From Coccinella septempunctata (Eukaryota > Arthropoda > Insecta > Coleoptera > Coccinellidae): a DNA stretch of 64,000 bases. The translations under genes and the position numbers were made by a program. Below are positions 11,701 to 25,500 of the stretch, in pieces. Positions within the stretch are counted from its first letter, which is position 1, and every line of letters begins with the position of its first letter. Under the pieces are notes generated by a model. It did no database searches and was not told the DNA's origin. It was given only the letters and a program-made list of their open reading frames with translations. The stretch spans positions 35,490,270 to 35,554,269 of the forward strand of contig NC_058189.1 in assembly GCF_907165205.1 (NCBI RefSeq), read 5' to 3'.

Positions 11701-13458
11701 AGTACCTAGGAGTGTTTTTTAAATTTGAATGGAAATTAAAACCACTCTATCTGCAGAAGTGAATCACCAATTTATACAAAATTTGAAATAGATTTTCTAT
11801 ATATCTGCGTGAACAGTGTGAACACTAAGATTCATTTATTCAATTCGCCAAATAATATTGCATGGTACCATCCAGGTTGCCGAGGACTATTTTTTTTTTC
11901 TTGGTAGTGACAACGAGAATCGCTTAGTTCTTGTTTCATTTTGCCTATTTCTTATCCATCAATTTATAGATTATTCTTGCTTATTAAATGACTTAACAAT
12001 AAATAATTGTTTGGAATCCATCCTTGAATTACGCTTCAGAAAACTAATGTATTCTATCGAATGAAAACCAAAATTAACATTCAATAATGTTGATTGAATT
12101 CGTGAAGATTACTGCTTGTCTGAACGTATCACTTTCCGCACTTGTTCGGAGAATAACTATTATTTTGACTATGGACGAAAATTAAATTATTGACACATTA
12201 TATGCAGTTGCTTGAGAAGAATTAATGTTGGTTTTTTCTTTGGCCAAAGGTTGAAGACGCTATATCAGTAGTTGGTCAAAATAGTTAAAAGGAATTTCGA
12301 AGCATAGGGGAGCTTCACCTTTGAACAAAAATTCTACAGAAATTAACAATTGACAGGACAACTCGCTCGTGATTATGCCTGTTTATTTTTAATGCTTTTA
12401 TATAATAAAAATGATATTATATATTTATTGATTTATCAAGACATTCACAATTTATAGGACAAGTCTACTTGCTTGCATAAAAAAATTAATCACATTTATT
12501 GAAAATTCTTAAGACTGTGTCAGTGGGTTACTCATTAACCATTGCTTCTATAAATAAATAAAGATTTTCATTTCAAAACAATTCACTGGAATGAAATAGT
12601 GTCAATAAAAAGCATCGTTCGCCCAGAAAATTCTTCCCTACTATAAGGTTCAATAGTAAATTAAAAATTTTCTTCTTGAGAAGTTTTAGAGTATCTATTT
12701 TCTGTGTATCTTTAGGCAGATTTTTTTTTTATTTCAAGCATCTGTACTTTGTTTGCCTCTGAGTAGTTTATAGATTGTTTCTGGGCAAAGTGAATGACAG
12801 TGTTCACAAGAAAACTGTCTTATTATTTTTGAGATCGAGATGTTGCGAAAACAGATCTTTGTACTTAAAGAAAAAATCAAAAGTTTGACTACCGCAAAAA
12901 AATTTCTTTTACGATTATTAATTAACGTAATCTATTAAACTCGCCGAAATATCAGGGCTGGATTTCAATTAAACACCCTGTATGAATAATCTAGACCTAG
13001 TGAGAGCTTGCCACAGGATTATAGCTAACATATTGACAGTCAATATGTACGATTCAACATCCAATATTGACCAATATTTCTTTAAAATATGACAACACCT
13101 CATTGTGTCCAAAATTTCTCCGGAACGAAAGATATTCAAGATTGCTTTTTTAAATTCCGTTGATATTCAGCCGCATAGTTGTGAAACGCCGAAAATGTGA
13201 GAATTTCATTGGTATTACAATACAAGAGAGCATAAAAATTGATACCATTTGGAAATACATCGGGAGAAACTAATTGCACTATTAATTACAGTGATTCCAA
13301 ATGGTGATCTGCTTCATGTCATCGCTTAAGAATAAGGAAGTGTACCTTGTCTTCTTTATTCGCATCAGAATTTAACTGAAATGGTCTCGTGGGAGTATAC
13401 AAGAGTAAAAGTATTAGTTCATATAGATAAACACAATGGATTGCAAAAGAACTCAACG
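11701..13458. other. Region upstream of the cuticle gene, nothing recognised
   Basis: AT-rich non-coding sequence. A CACCCTGTATGAATAAT motif at about 12983 looks like a transposon end of the TACAGGGTG class without a visible partner. No conserved regulatory element could be assigned by eye. Confidence 0.4.
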
Positions 13459-13459
13459 A

Positions 13460-13492
13460 TATATAACAGGGAGTTGATTTTTTCATTTCAGT
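13460..13492 (+). promoter_or_regulatory. TATA box plus TCAGT initiator of the cuticle gene
   Basis: TATATAA at 13460-13466 is followed by TCAGT at 13488-13492, the arthropod initiator. The first T of the TATA box is 30 bp from the A of the initiator (13490), the spacing expected for an insect core promoter. This predicts a 69-nt 5' leader before the ATG at 13559. Confidence 0.75.
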
Positions 13493-13558
13493 ATTGTTGT
13501 TAATCCCACAAGTGTTGGGTGTTTTTTGCTAGTGCTAGTGCCGAATTTATTTCAAGCG

Positions 13559-16500
13559 ATGGATCGCAAAATTATTACGAAGGTGAAGAATCATCATTCA
13601 ACTGAGGGAAATTGTGAACTGATGGAACTGTTACTTCTTTGAGTGTCTATCAATTCGATTTAGTGTACCAAGAGGGTGGTCTGATAATGTGTTTTTTTCT
13701 GGAATATTCTGGAGTTATTCTGTGTAATAAGCCGTGTTAATTTGAATTCTCAAATATTCGGTGATATACATATATGGCAAAAATTGAAATATACCGACAA
13801 GTTTCAAAATCAATAAGCAGATCAATATACAGAGTGAGTCAAAAGTGAAGCACAAAATTTATAGGTTCGGTATATACGATTTTGAAGGAAAATGCTGAAA
13901 CTGGTTAATTTTTATTCCAAATTACGCAACTTTTAATGTAAAATTTGCTCACACTCTACAAGTCTACGAGGTTTGGAGTGTAGTTAAGTTTTTTGAATAG
14001 TAACCTCAACTTTTTGTATGAAATGAATAGACTTTTCGTTGCTGAGGATTATTTGGTCATTGTGGGATTTTTATCAACCTTTTTCTATCAGAGAAATAAA
14101 ATGGAATTCTAATATTCATTTTTTCAAGTATTTTGAGCTCAACAACATAGGTACACTTCAGGGGCTACTGATGTTTCAGAAGTAGGTATTAACGAAAACA
14201 TGGGAATGTAATTGATGAATTGCCTAAAATAAAATCACAATTAGGTACAAAAATAAATATGAACATATATATGTGCATATAATTGATACGTTCTTTATCT
14301 TTCATCATTTACTACTTTACGAAAAACTTTTGTCATTGTCTTAAATATATACAGGGTGAGTAAGAAGTGCTCGAAAACTCTTAAATTTTGGATAATGATT
14401 CAAACTTTGGTGGAATGGACTCTAATAGGCGCATAAGCTTAAGCTAAAATTATTTTCGATGTAATTGGGTGGACCAAGAGTGGTGGAGCCTGATACCAAC
14501 CTGCTTTTTCAACTGAGAATACCCAATTTTTTATCATATTCTGAATCTACATGAAATTCTTATTTCGAATTAGCCCAATTGATATAATTTATATGTGTGC
14601 CTTTTTGACGGAAACTAGAAGAGCTAGAGCAAAACCGATGACACTTTTCCTAGCTATTTTTCAGATAAACAAGGAATGGTGAAAACCTTAGTCTCTAACG
14701 ATCCTCCGTTCTTAAGTTATTAGCAAAAATTGAGATTTTGGCGATTTTGAAAAGTTTCATAACTTTTTGTCTCTGAAGTTACAGATATGGAACTTGAACC
14801 TTCTTAGGCATTTTTATACGTAGAATCTACTGAGGAAAGATTTTTTTCCCATTTAACAATAACAAATTCAATAAAAGTTTGCATTTGAAAAACTAAAGTT
14901 CGCCTAATGATTCGAATTGAAAACATTTGTGGAGCTCCTCAGTGGATTCTACGTAAAAAAGTGTCTGTAGAAGGTTCAAGTTTTAGATCTGCAACTGCAA
15001 AGAAAAAAAAGTTATGAGATCCTCTCGAAATCGTCAAAATAGTATTTTTTGCTAATAATTTAAAAACGAAGAATCGTAGGAGGCTATGGTTTTCACCATT
15101 CTTCGTTTCTCTGAAAAAGAGCCCGGAAAGTGTCATCGGTTTTGCTCTAGCTATTCTAGTTTTCGAGATCCCCCCACTGGACATCGAATATGGAACACCT
15201 CCTGTATAAGGAGATTCAATGTGGAGAATGGAGCACCACTAAACAAATACAGTACTTTCATGATAATAAGGTTTTTCGTGTGTGGTTGAAATTTGAGAGT
15301 CGAAAACATTTGTAGACGAAAGGCTCATTCCAAATTTATAAAAGTGCTGGAAAAATTGCAGAAACCGAATTATCAAAATATGATGCGCCCAGAGATACAA
15401 AATCTGGTAAATATTTGTGAACTTTTTTCTTTGAATGTCACAAAATCTGTTCAGCAGGTTGGTGTTCCTTTCCCATGGCAGAATCATTGAAAGAAGGAAT
15501 TTGTGAACAATTTTTTTCAAATTTGCAGCTGGAAAGCTTATAAAGTTTAATGCAAAAAATTTCCACAAAAGTTGAAAAAGAAAGCTGAAAAAATCAAAAT
15601 TTTTTTACTTGTTTTAATCTATGTCAATTACTGTTGTTGAATATTTCTCCATTGTAACCATCATTCATACAATACCTAATAATATATTATGTTAGGGCGC
15701 CAATTTGGGGCTTTGGCTAAGGCGCCAGTTTGGCTAGAGTCGGCTCTGCATTTAACACGCGGACTGAGGCGGAACGCCCTTTCGCGAAACCCTAGGGTTC
15801 CGCAAGCCACCATTTGGGTATACAATGGACAAAAAAGTAAAGGGCATATGCCATTTGAAAAAATTGAGTTAATGACATTTTTCAAAGGTTATGTTCAAAA
15901 AATTTGTAGTGTCTTTCTGACAAACTGTAGAATGGTCCGAAAAACTGCAGAGAACTTCAAACCAAAATCAGAGTTCCTTTCAAAAAAATTCAACTACCCT
16001 CCATCTTTCGTAGAGGATGCATGACAAACTCTTAAATGACATATATGACAAGCTGCGTAATTTATTATGAAAATTAACCTATTCGAGCATTCTTCCACAA
16101 AATAGTAAATACCGAAGATATGAATTTTTGCGGTAGGTACTTTTTTCTCACTCGGTCTGAATTGTCGTCAATAGGTACGTCTGCAGAGGCCTAGAGCTTA
16201 ATATAGGTATTGCTTCGAGTTTTTCCGATAATTTTTATAGTAGGTATTTAAGCGAAAACTTCTTGAGTGTTCTATACAGGGTGTTCTACAAGCTGTATGA
16301 CAAACTTTGACAGATGGTAGCTGTGCTTATTCTGAACTTTTTTTTTTCCTATGAACATATATCCGATTCGTTTTTGTTTAGAAGATACAAGCATTTAAAG
16401 AATCATATTTTATGTTCAAATCATAATAATAAATGGTAATTTTGAGACTATAAAATTTGTTCAAAATCTTCACCTTCATCTTGAATGCAAGCTTCACATT

Positions 16501-19500
16501 GAGGAACTAAAGATGCCGTTACTCGGCGGATCAGATTTGGGTCGTTTCGTATTTGGTTTGCTGCATCTTGAATTTTATCAAGTAATTGTTGATGAGATTG
16601 GATTTCAATATGATAAACAAGCTGCTTCTTATGTCCCCATAAATGAAAATCTAAGGGATTTAGATCAGGCGGACGAAGTGGCCATATATTGGTCCTCCTT
16701 GACCTATCCATCTGACTACTTGTCTCCCTCTATTTGGTAGTGCACCATCGTGCTGATACCCCATATTTCAAACAATGTTGAGCTCTAAGTCATCAATGAA
16801 GTCAAAAAGGTTGTGCTCCAGAAAATTTTCAAACAAGTCTGCATTCCAACGATCATTTAAAACATGTACTGACATCAAATCATTTTTAAAAATCCCACCC
16901 CAAACATTTACACTGAAACGTTGCTGAAATTGTCTTTGTCTAATGCTATAATATATGGATTCTGAGGTGCATACATGTTCATTATGGTTATTGTTGATAC
17001 CGTCCTTAGTGAAACAAGTGTCAAATGAACAATTAAAAACCGATATTTTCTGTCCGCCTACTTAATCAAAACATGAAAAAAAAATTTCAAATGCTTGTAT
17101 CTCCTAAACGAAAAGGAATCGGACCTACTTTCATAGGAAAAAAAATGTTCAAAAGAAGCACAGCTATCTTCTGTCAAAGTTTGTCATAGAGCTTGCAGAG
17201 CACAGAAGACAAATTTTTCTTGAGACCAAGTGAAGTTTTCAGAATCGGGTATGAAAAATGAGCTTAATGTTACTATTTACTACGATTTCTCCTGAAAATG
17301 GAGATTATTCAAATCACATCACTAGTGCAGTAATGAATGAGTACTCCAAAATTAATGTAATCTCAAAAGTCGAGGTGACGGAGCTGTAATTAGAGGGTAA
17401 ACCAACTCCAGTCACCTTCAAAAAGTTCTTTCGGCTCAAAATAACAGTATTCCGTTCAATGACAATTTTTTACTTTCCATAATTAATGTCGTCCTCAGTG
17501 TTCATATCGGATATAAAGAAAAAATAAAATTCTTCTTCATCTCAGAATGAGGTTTCGGTTATAATAAATGCCATTCTCAAGCTGAAAAGTTATTTTTCAG
17601 AACTCTTTTCTGAAACTTTCCTAATTTTTTTACAGATCATATTCTTCACTTTTATTTGCAATGGATTTTGTGGGATTGCTAATGATCAGACTGCTCAAGC
17701 GAACGCGCCACTGAATAGTTATGGGACTCCCAATTATGATGCCAACGATTATGATAACCATCACGAGAACGGCAAGGTTTGTATTACTTCTCTTGAATCA
17801 TAACAATAGAGGTAATTTTCCGGTTAGGCGGAATTCTTAATTCTCAAACATGAAATCAGTTGCAGAATGTGTGAAAACATTTCATAAGGAAAAAAACATC
17901 TTCACCGATCTTTTTATATTTTGATTTGGTTTTGTAGCATTCCAATAGCTATGATCTTATAGGAAGCAATGTTGAAACCAGCTTGTTTAAGGTTATCCAC
18001 AAGGCAAATTCACCTGAAAATTTGAATTCTTCACAAAAACTAATTGAAGCGAGTAGAACTATAAATAATTTGGAGAATTGAATTAAATAGTTCAAAAAAC
18101 TAAACATCATTCGATAGAAAAGTGAATCTTTTTTACAATTGACTAAGTAGGGCCAGTAGGCATTATTAACCGGAAATTTAAAAAATGAAAATAATTTCTA
18201 GTGACCATATTTACTCAAATGTAAAAAACTCAATATTATGTTATACTAATTCACAATTCAGAATAGAATTTTCTGTGAATACAAAATTGGAAATCCTTCC
18301 TAAGGCAACGTTTCGGTATAATTTATTACCTTCTTCAGGTTAGTACTACGAAACATTGATCTCATGATATGAAATATGGTATTAATTTTTTTCTTTATGA
18401 GCTCGATTATTTCTCGAAGTTTTAAGGAAAACCTCATCGAACTAATGATTCGATTGGGGCAAATGTATGTAAAACTGAATTGTTATAAGTAAATGTATGA
18501 ATTATAAAGGGTGAGTCTTCGACTTGTATATATCTTTTAACAGTTCGTAACTATCGTGAGCAATTTTTGTGAATCTTTTCTTCCTCTTTTTTTAAAGGCT
18601 TTTTATAGCATCAAGGTTTTTCACAAAGATGTTATGTTTTTCAGGAATCATTTTCTTGATAGTCTATCCATTGCTCATTGTATTTAATTTACCTCATTGT
18701 TGATTTTAATGTCCCTTTGTGTCAATGACCATAGCAGTCGAGACACCTTCTTTTAATAAAAAAAAAAAAAAAAAAAAAAAAAAGGAATCATTTTATCGTT
18801 TATTCTCAATTCAGATAGGTAACTAATAAATCAATCTTCGATGTTATCGTTTTCAGTGGTGATATCGCAAAAAATTCAATTATATTGGTAAAATTTAAAT
18901 ATCGAATGAAATTTAAGGAATATTGTTGTACAGGGTGCTTTTTTCGAATTGAAACCTATTTATCCATTTTTCCTAGGCCAAACCTGAAAAAAATTCTGAA
19001 ACAACCAGTTGTTGCGGGTAATAAAAGCACTAGATATCATCAAAATATATAGGAAAGATCGAAAGTTATGGAAAATTGACAAAATCTATGAAACACTGTA
19101 CCTTTATTATAGAGATAGACCCTTATATACGTTATTCTGAGTCAGCTTCGTGTCCTTTATCTGCCCTTAGCTTTCACCCATTCTCCATTCAATCACATTG
19201 TATATAATATACCTTGTATTTCAAATTATTGTCCTTCCAGTAAAATGAAATCGAAAAACTGTTGGGTCAAGTTGTCAGATTATTTTCAAATAATAGGATG
19301 ATGCGTATACAGCTTTATGCTTCTATGTTAGGGACTTTGAAGATCACTGCTCTTCTGTATATTTGAAGAGATGCTAGGAAAATTGGGAAATTACGGGAAT
19401 TTCGATATGACTTCTTCATATTTACCTAGACTAGTACTAGTACAGCCTTCTTTATTTCAGAAGGTGTTTGAAAAAGCCGTGGCACTGTATTAGATGAAAT

Positions 19501-22500
19501 GGTTTTGAACATATTCATTTGAGTTCAGGGTATGGTCTACAAAATTCCCTGAAAATAATGCATTTCATATTGGAAAATTTTTCATCTTTTCGAATATGCG
19601 AAATGACAGTTATCTTCAAAGTCCCTCAATACCTTACACGACATAGAAGCTGAAAGTTCTATAGGTACGCATTATCCTATTATCAACAAAAATAACCAGC
19701 CAACTTGACCGAACTAGTTATTAAGTATTCTTTATTGAAAAAACAATTGGAGACACGACGTATAATATATATTCTGAATCAGAGGAGAATCAGACTGAAA
19801 AATGTAAAAAGCATAGTGTTTATATTCGAAAAAATAAAAGTTTTTTTCTGCGGACTGCAGAAAATCTACTAACTACGTCACTGAATTCTCCAAGAAACGA
19901 GACTGTAGAATATCATATTGATTATTCGATCGATATATCCACTGACACTTGACGAAATAGAGGCAACAATTCAAAGAGTCAAGAATTGAGTTTCGTAGAT
20001 CCATTATCAAAACAGAAATTCATCAAAATATTCATTTTTTTAAATTGCAACCCATATTTTTTTATGTTCATTATTTGAACAATTTTTGTTCGGTTTTAGT
20101 TGTTTAAAATAATGAACAGAAAAAAAAACATGGGTTGCCATTGAAAAAAAAGAAGGTTTTGATGAATTTCTGTTTTGATCATGGATCTACGCTTTCGTTA
20201 ACCCTGTATATATTATGGTTATTTACAAAAAAAAATATGCGACTGAAATATGTAAAAAACATTGTGTTTATATTCAAAAGAAATAAAGTAGCGGACTGCA
20301 GAAAATCTACTAACTATGCCACTGAATTCTACAAGGAAGAAGACTGTAGAATATAATATTGATTATTCGATATATCCACTGATACTTGACGAAATAGAGG
20401 CAACAATTCAAATAGCCAAGAATTGAGTTTCCATTCATAACTTGAAGAAGATGAAGGGTTTTGTCCATTATCCATCTTTGAAAATCGAGGTCGTGCCATA
20501 CATTTTTCCCTAGCTCTTACGTTTACGGAGCTGCCATTCTATCCCATCTAATTTTGCCCACCCTGTACAGAGTGTTAACTAGAGATGCTGTAAAATGCAG
20601 AGGTTAATGAAAAACGGTATCTTATAGTGAATTAAGAATTGTCACAGGAATTTGGATAAAAACAAAACGAATATGATTTCGCTGACGTTTCGTAACAGTT
20701 CTTTTTTCAAGGCTGCAATACATTTGTTCTAGGTAAAACATGAATTGAAATAAGAAATTCACAGTACCCTATTATAAACCCTGTATAGAGTGTATAGAAA
20801 ATTTAAGAAAACCACTGCCTATAGTTTTTCAACTTCTTATCGACTCATCATTGTGGACACTGTAAAATTTTTGAGGGATTCCCATCAAATATTTGTTGAT
20901 CTTGAGAATATTAATAATCAATTCAGAAGTGCCCGCAGAAAATTTATTTTCCAATTGGTGAATAAACTGTATGAAAATAGCCCGAACATTGCAATAATTT
21001 ATCGATTCGTAACGTAGAAAAATCGATAAATATAGTTCTATTAAAGAGACGCCGAAATCGTTTTCAAAGAGAATACCTGCAACATGAGTAGAAGGACCAC
21101 GCAAGCGAGGATAATTGGAGCTCATGACAATTTTCAGACCGTGAAACACTTTGCGCAATTCGGCTGATTGAACGGATACGATTATATTCATAATGTGCAT
21201 TTCTCCGCAAGACTTCTACGGACGCAAAGTTAGTAAATGATCGGTGAAACCGTTCATTACAAAAGAGGAGAAGAACGATTATACTCAACAACTTCAATGT
21301 AGATATCTGATTAGCTACATAATGAAATGCAGAATTCATGTACTCGAATGCAGAAGTGGATAACAAATTGGGAAAGGACTGACGTTCAAATTCGTAACCA
21401 GATCTGTCACAGACACAGACACAGGTGCTGATCCGGTGAGAGTTGAGTTTAAGTTTGTGCCATCTGCCGATTAGATTCCAAAATGCAAATTAATGTGAGA
21501 TTTATTTTTTATTGATTCGATCTTCACAAAATTCATCACATCATCTTTATATCGGTACTCTAGGACGTTATGACTTTAGCCTTGCGGCTTTCACACTCCT
21601 CTCCAGAGGAACATTTACTCATCCCAGATATCTCAGCTCTCATATCTCAGCTCAGTTGGAGCCCTTTCCAGTTTTTCGGGCTCGTGGTGGTGGTCGGGAC
21701 CGGGTCGCTCCTCGGCTCCCTGCCGTCGGTTGGATTCCTGTTCTACCCGCAATACCTGTCGGAGTAGACGGTGTTCCTCTGCAGTCCCCATGAACTTGCG
21801 TACATTTCTCGCAAGAATGGATGGATGACGAACATGACGCCCTCTGTCTCAGGAAACAACCTTCCGGAAGTCAACCAGTAGTTCGACGCAGATATGTCGA
21901 CGTAACCATGGTTGACCTCTTTCTGGTGCCTTCCATGCAAAGGTTTGCCAATCAGTTTCTGCATTTTACTTTCTGCAGAATGTTCGATGGTTTCCAATTG
22001 GTCCTGTTGCTTTAACAGTGTAGAACTATCAGCAACACAAACTACTCGATGGAGTTCTGACGAAGCAGCCTTGCTCAGGAAATATTTTCGAAGTCCTTCA
22101 ATTTCCTGGGACATACGGTTACAAATCAACAATTTCTATCCCCAAGATGTCCTGGCACCTCTGTCCGTTCTATTGAGCTTTTGAGGTGATGTTTATTGTG
22201 TTTAGTCACCATCGTCCTTTTTTTTTCTGTAAGTCTGCTAAATCCGTGGTAGTCCAAGAGATGATACCAAATGAGTAGCTCAGCGCCGAGCAAGCGTAGG
22301 TATTAATCGCTTTTATCAGATTCTTGCTGTCAAGGCCAGTTCTCATTATCCTTCTCAATCTTCGGGTGAAATCCTCCGTTAATTCTTTCTTTATCTGGCT
22401 CGGATTGATTTTTCTTGGCTGTTTTATGCCTAGATACTTGTATGTGTCTCCTTCCTTTAATGCTTCTTTTTCCGCACCTTCCTTGAGTTTAAACTTACCA

Positions 22501-25500
22501 AATTCTATTTTTTCTTTCATTATGTTTAGCAGTCGACATTCTGCTAGTTCAAACTTCATTCTGATGTCTTCCGAGAATCCTTCCACCATATTGTTATTAT
22601 TATTATCTACTGAGTTTCAATACAATTCGATCGCTATATTCGGAAAATTGGAAAAATTGCGGATATTTATAACTGGCCATCAACTCACTTCATCGGTGCA
22701 TACGGAACATCCAGAGATTATAAATTAATATTGTAATATAGTAAAAATATGGGATAGGCACTTCTATATCAAGTACCTACTAAAAAACGGACTATATTTT
22801 GGGCTGTTTGTCTCATTTGACAATGAGCGTTGAAAATGAACTATAAATACAGAAAAACTGTTTAATATAGCTATTATTACAACTAGGGAAATATATTCAT
22901 ATTTCCCGTGGTGTAATCAATAGTTTTTTTCTGATTGAAATTGTTCGTGTAATAAAGTAAGACACTGAATTGTGTGTGGACTGTATTTCTGGGTTTTAGA
23001 ATGATACAATTTTTATCGGATACATGAAACATAAATGACTGAATAAATGACGTTGTCGTTCTGAATTTTCGCATCGAAGTGACCAACGCCCGTCTGGAGA
23101 TGCCCGTACTTCCAGGCTCCTTAGGTGGGGTAGCGAAGTCTCGGCTAGCTGGCGCCCGGCATTAGCACCGGCGGTCCTGCAGGCAGTGGCGTACTGTACA
23201 TGCCCCCCTCCTTGAAAGGTCCTCGGGTGAGCTTTCAACCGGAAGTGGACAAAGTTTTACCAATGATCTGGATACGATTCCATCGGTTGTCTTGATTCTT
23301 GCTACTCTAGCAATACCATCCTTGCCAGAGAAAAGTTCCAAAATACGTCCCATTCGCCATCTCATGGGGGGCAAGTTGTCCTCCTTGATTAATACCAGTT
23401 GTCCAATGTTCAAACTACCAGTGTTTCTTGTCCATTTTTGGCGGGTCTGTAGCTCGCTTACGTATTCTCGTTGCCAACGGCTCCAAAACTGCTCGTAAAC
23501 CTTTTGGACCAGTTGAAATTGGGATAAGCGATTTTCTGGCAGATGCATGACGGTACCCTCGGGCACGGCGGTTCCTGCTCTTCCAAGTAGAAAGTGCGCG
23601 GGGGTTAAAGGGGGAAGGTCATTAGGACAGGAAGTAAGAGGACAAATGGGTCGGGAATTCAATACCGCTTCGATTCGCACAAGTAATGTTTGGAAATCAA
23701 AGAAGAAAAATGTATATGATCTTAAAACTCGTTTTAAGTGATTCTTAAGACTCTTTACTCCCGCTTCCCAAATTCCTCCGAAATGGGGAGAGTTTACAGG
23801 TATGAAATGCCATGCAATGCCCATATCAGTTACTGCCTTTGAAATTTCTAGGTTTTGTTCTTTGAAAAAGTTAAACAACGACTTAAGGTCTTTATTAGCT
23901 TTGACAAAGGTTGTGCCATTGTCAGAAAACACCTCTGCGGGCATTCCACGACGGCTTACAAATCTGTGAAAGGCTTGCAAAAAGTCATCGGTACTTAATG
24001 ATAAAATTAACTCTAAATGAATTGCTCGCGTGGTAAAGCAAACGAATACTGCTTCTTCTAGTGTGTCTACGCCAGTTAATAAATCATCTACGTACATGTC
24101 TTCCCTAATTATTCGCGCAATTTTTGGGTACTCGTCTTCATTCTCATGAGCGACTTGGTGTAAGCATCGGGTTGCTAAGAATGATCCAGCTTTCGTGCCG
24201 TAAGTGACGGTGTTTAATTCGAAAACTTTGATTGGCTCGTTTGGATTTGATCGCCATACGATTCTTTGTAATTTTCGTTGTGTGGGATCTACCAATATTT
24301 GCCGATACATCATTTTTATGTCTCCGGAGAGGGCTATCGCTCGCATTCGAAATCTCAAAATTATGGATAATATGTCTGACTGTACTACAGGGCCGTTCAT
24401 TTGTAAATCATTAAAAGAAACGCCTGAGGATGACGGAGAAGACGCGTTGAAAACTACTCTCAACCGGGTCGTTAAGCTCGTATCGCGAAGTACACCGTGA
24501 TGGGGCATTACGTATTCCTGATCGCTCTGTGTACTGGCATTATCTGTCACTTCTGTCATGTGACCTAGTTCTTCATATTCGCGCAGGAAACTTGTATACA
24601 GATTTCTGAGAGTTTGGTTTGCCATTAACTTTCTTTCTAAGCTCGCGAAACGTTTTATCGCAATTTCTCGCGAGTCACCCAATTGGCTGGTGGGAGACTT
24701 AAACGGATAGGAGACAATATATCTACCGCCCGGAGAAATTTTCAAACTATCAGTAAAATATTGTTCGCATAATTCTTCTTCTGAAGAAAGAGGTTTTTTG
24801 GTGGATATTTCTTCAACTTCCCAAAATCGGGCTAGTGGATCCTGAACGACTCTATGAGAGCTTAGATTGCAAATTGTATTGTTACTGTAGGTATCGAATG
24901 GACCCGCTACAACCCAACCAACCTTGGTTTTCTGTAATAACGGACCGTGTTTCATTAAATGGATTTTCTCTGGACACAAGAGATTCCAAAACGCATCGGA
25001 ACCGATTAATAAGTCTATTTTCTGTGTTTTATAAAATTCAGGATCAGCCAATGTTATATTATTTGGAATGCTCAGAGATAAATGATCCATTCTGAATCCC
25101 GGTATTTGATTTGTTATTTTATCCAATATGAAGCAATTCAAATCGAAGCTAAAATGATCTGACAGTGCCCTTATTTTCAAATTGCATCTAAAGCTTGAGT
25201 GGCTTGTTTTTTCGGCAATCCCCGAGATACTGAGATTGACCTTTGACTTTGGTATCTTTAATTTGTCATGAAATTCGGAAGTTATAAAACTCGATTGTGA
25301 GCCACAGTCTAATAACGCACGCGCTGTGACGTAATTACCTAAGACATCACGTATTTGCACCTTAGCTGTAGGTAAAATTCCTGTTTGGATGTTTACGAGA
25401 TTGCAATTAGACATCTGAACTGAGCTTTCCTGCGTTTGCTCTTCCGAACGCTGTTGAGACAATGCAAGATTGCTATTTTCAGTCTCCTTGTGCAAAATAC

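Noticed and set aside
15689..16024. 111-codon open frame in intron 1
   Set aside because: No recognisable family and no splice sites linking it to the cuticle gene; likely chance.
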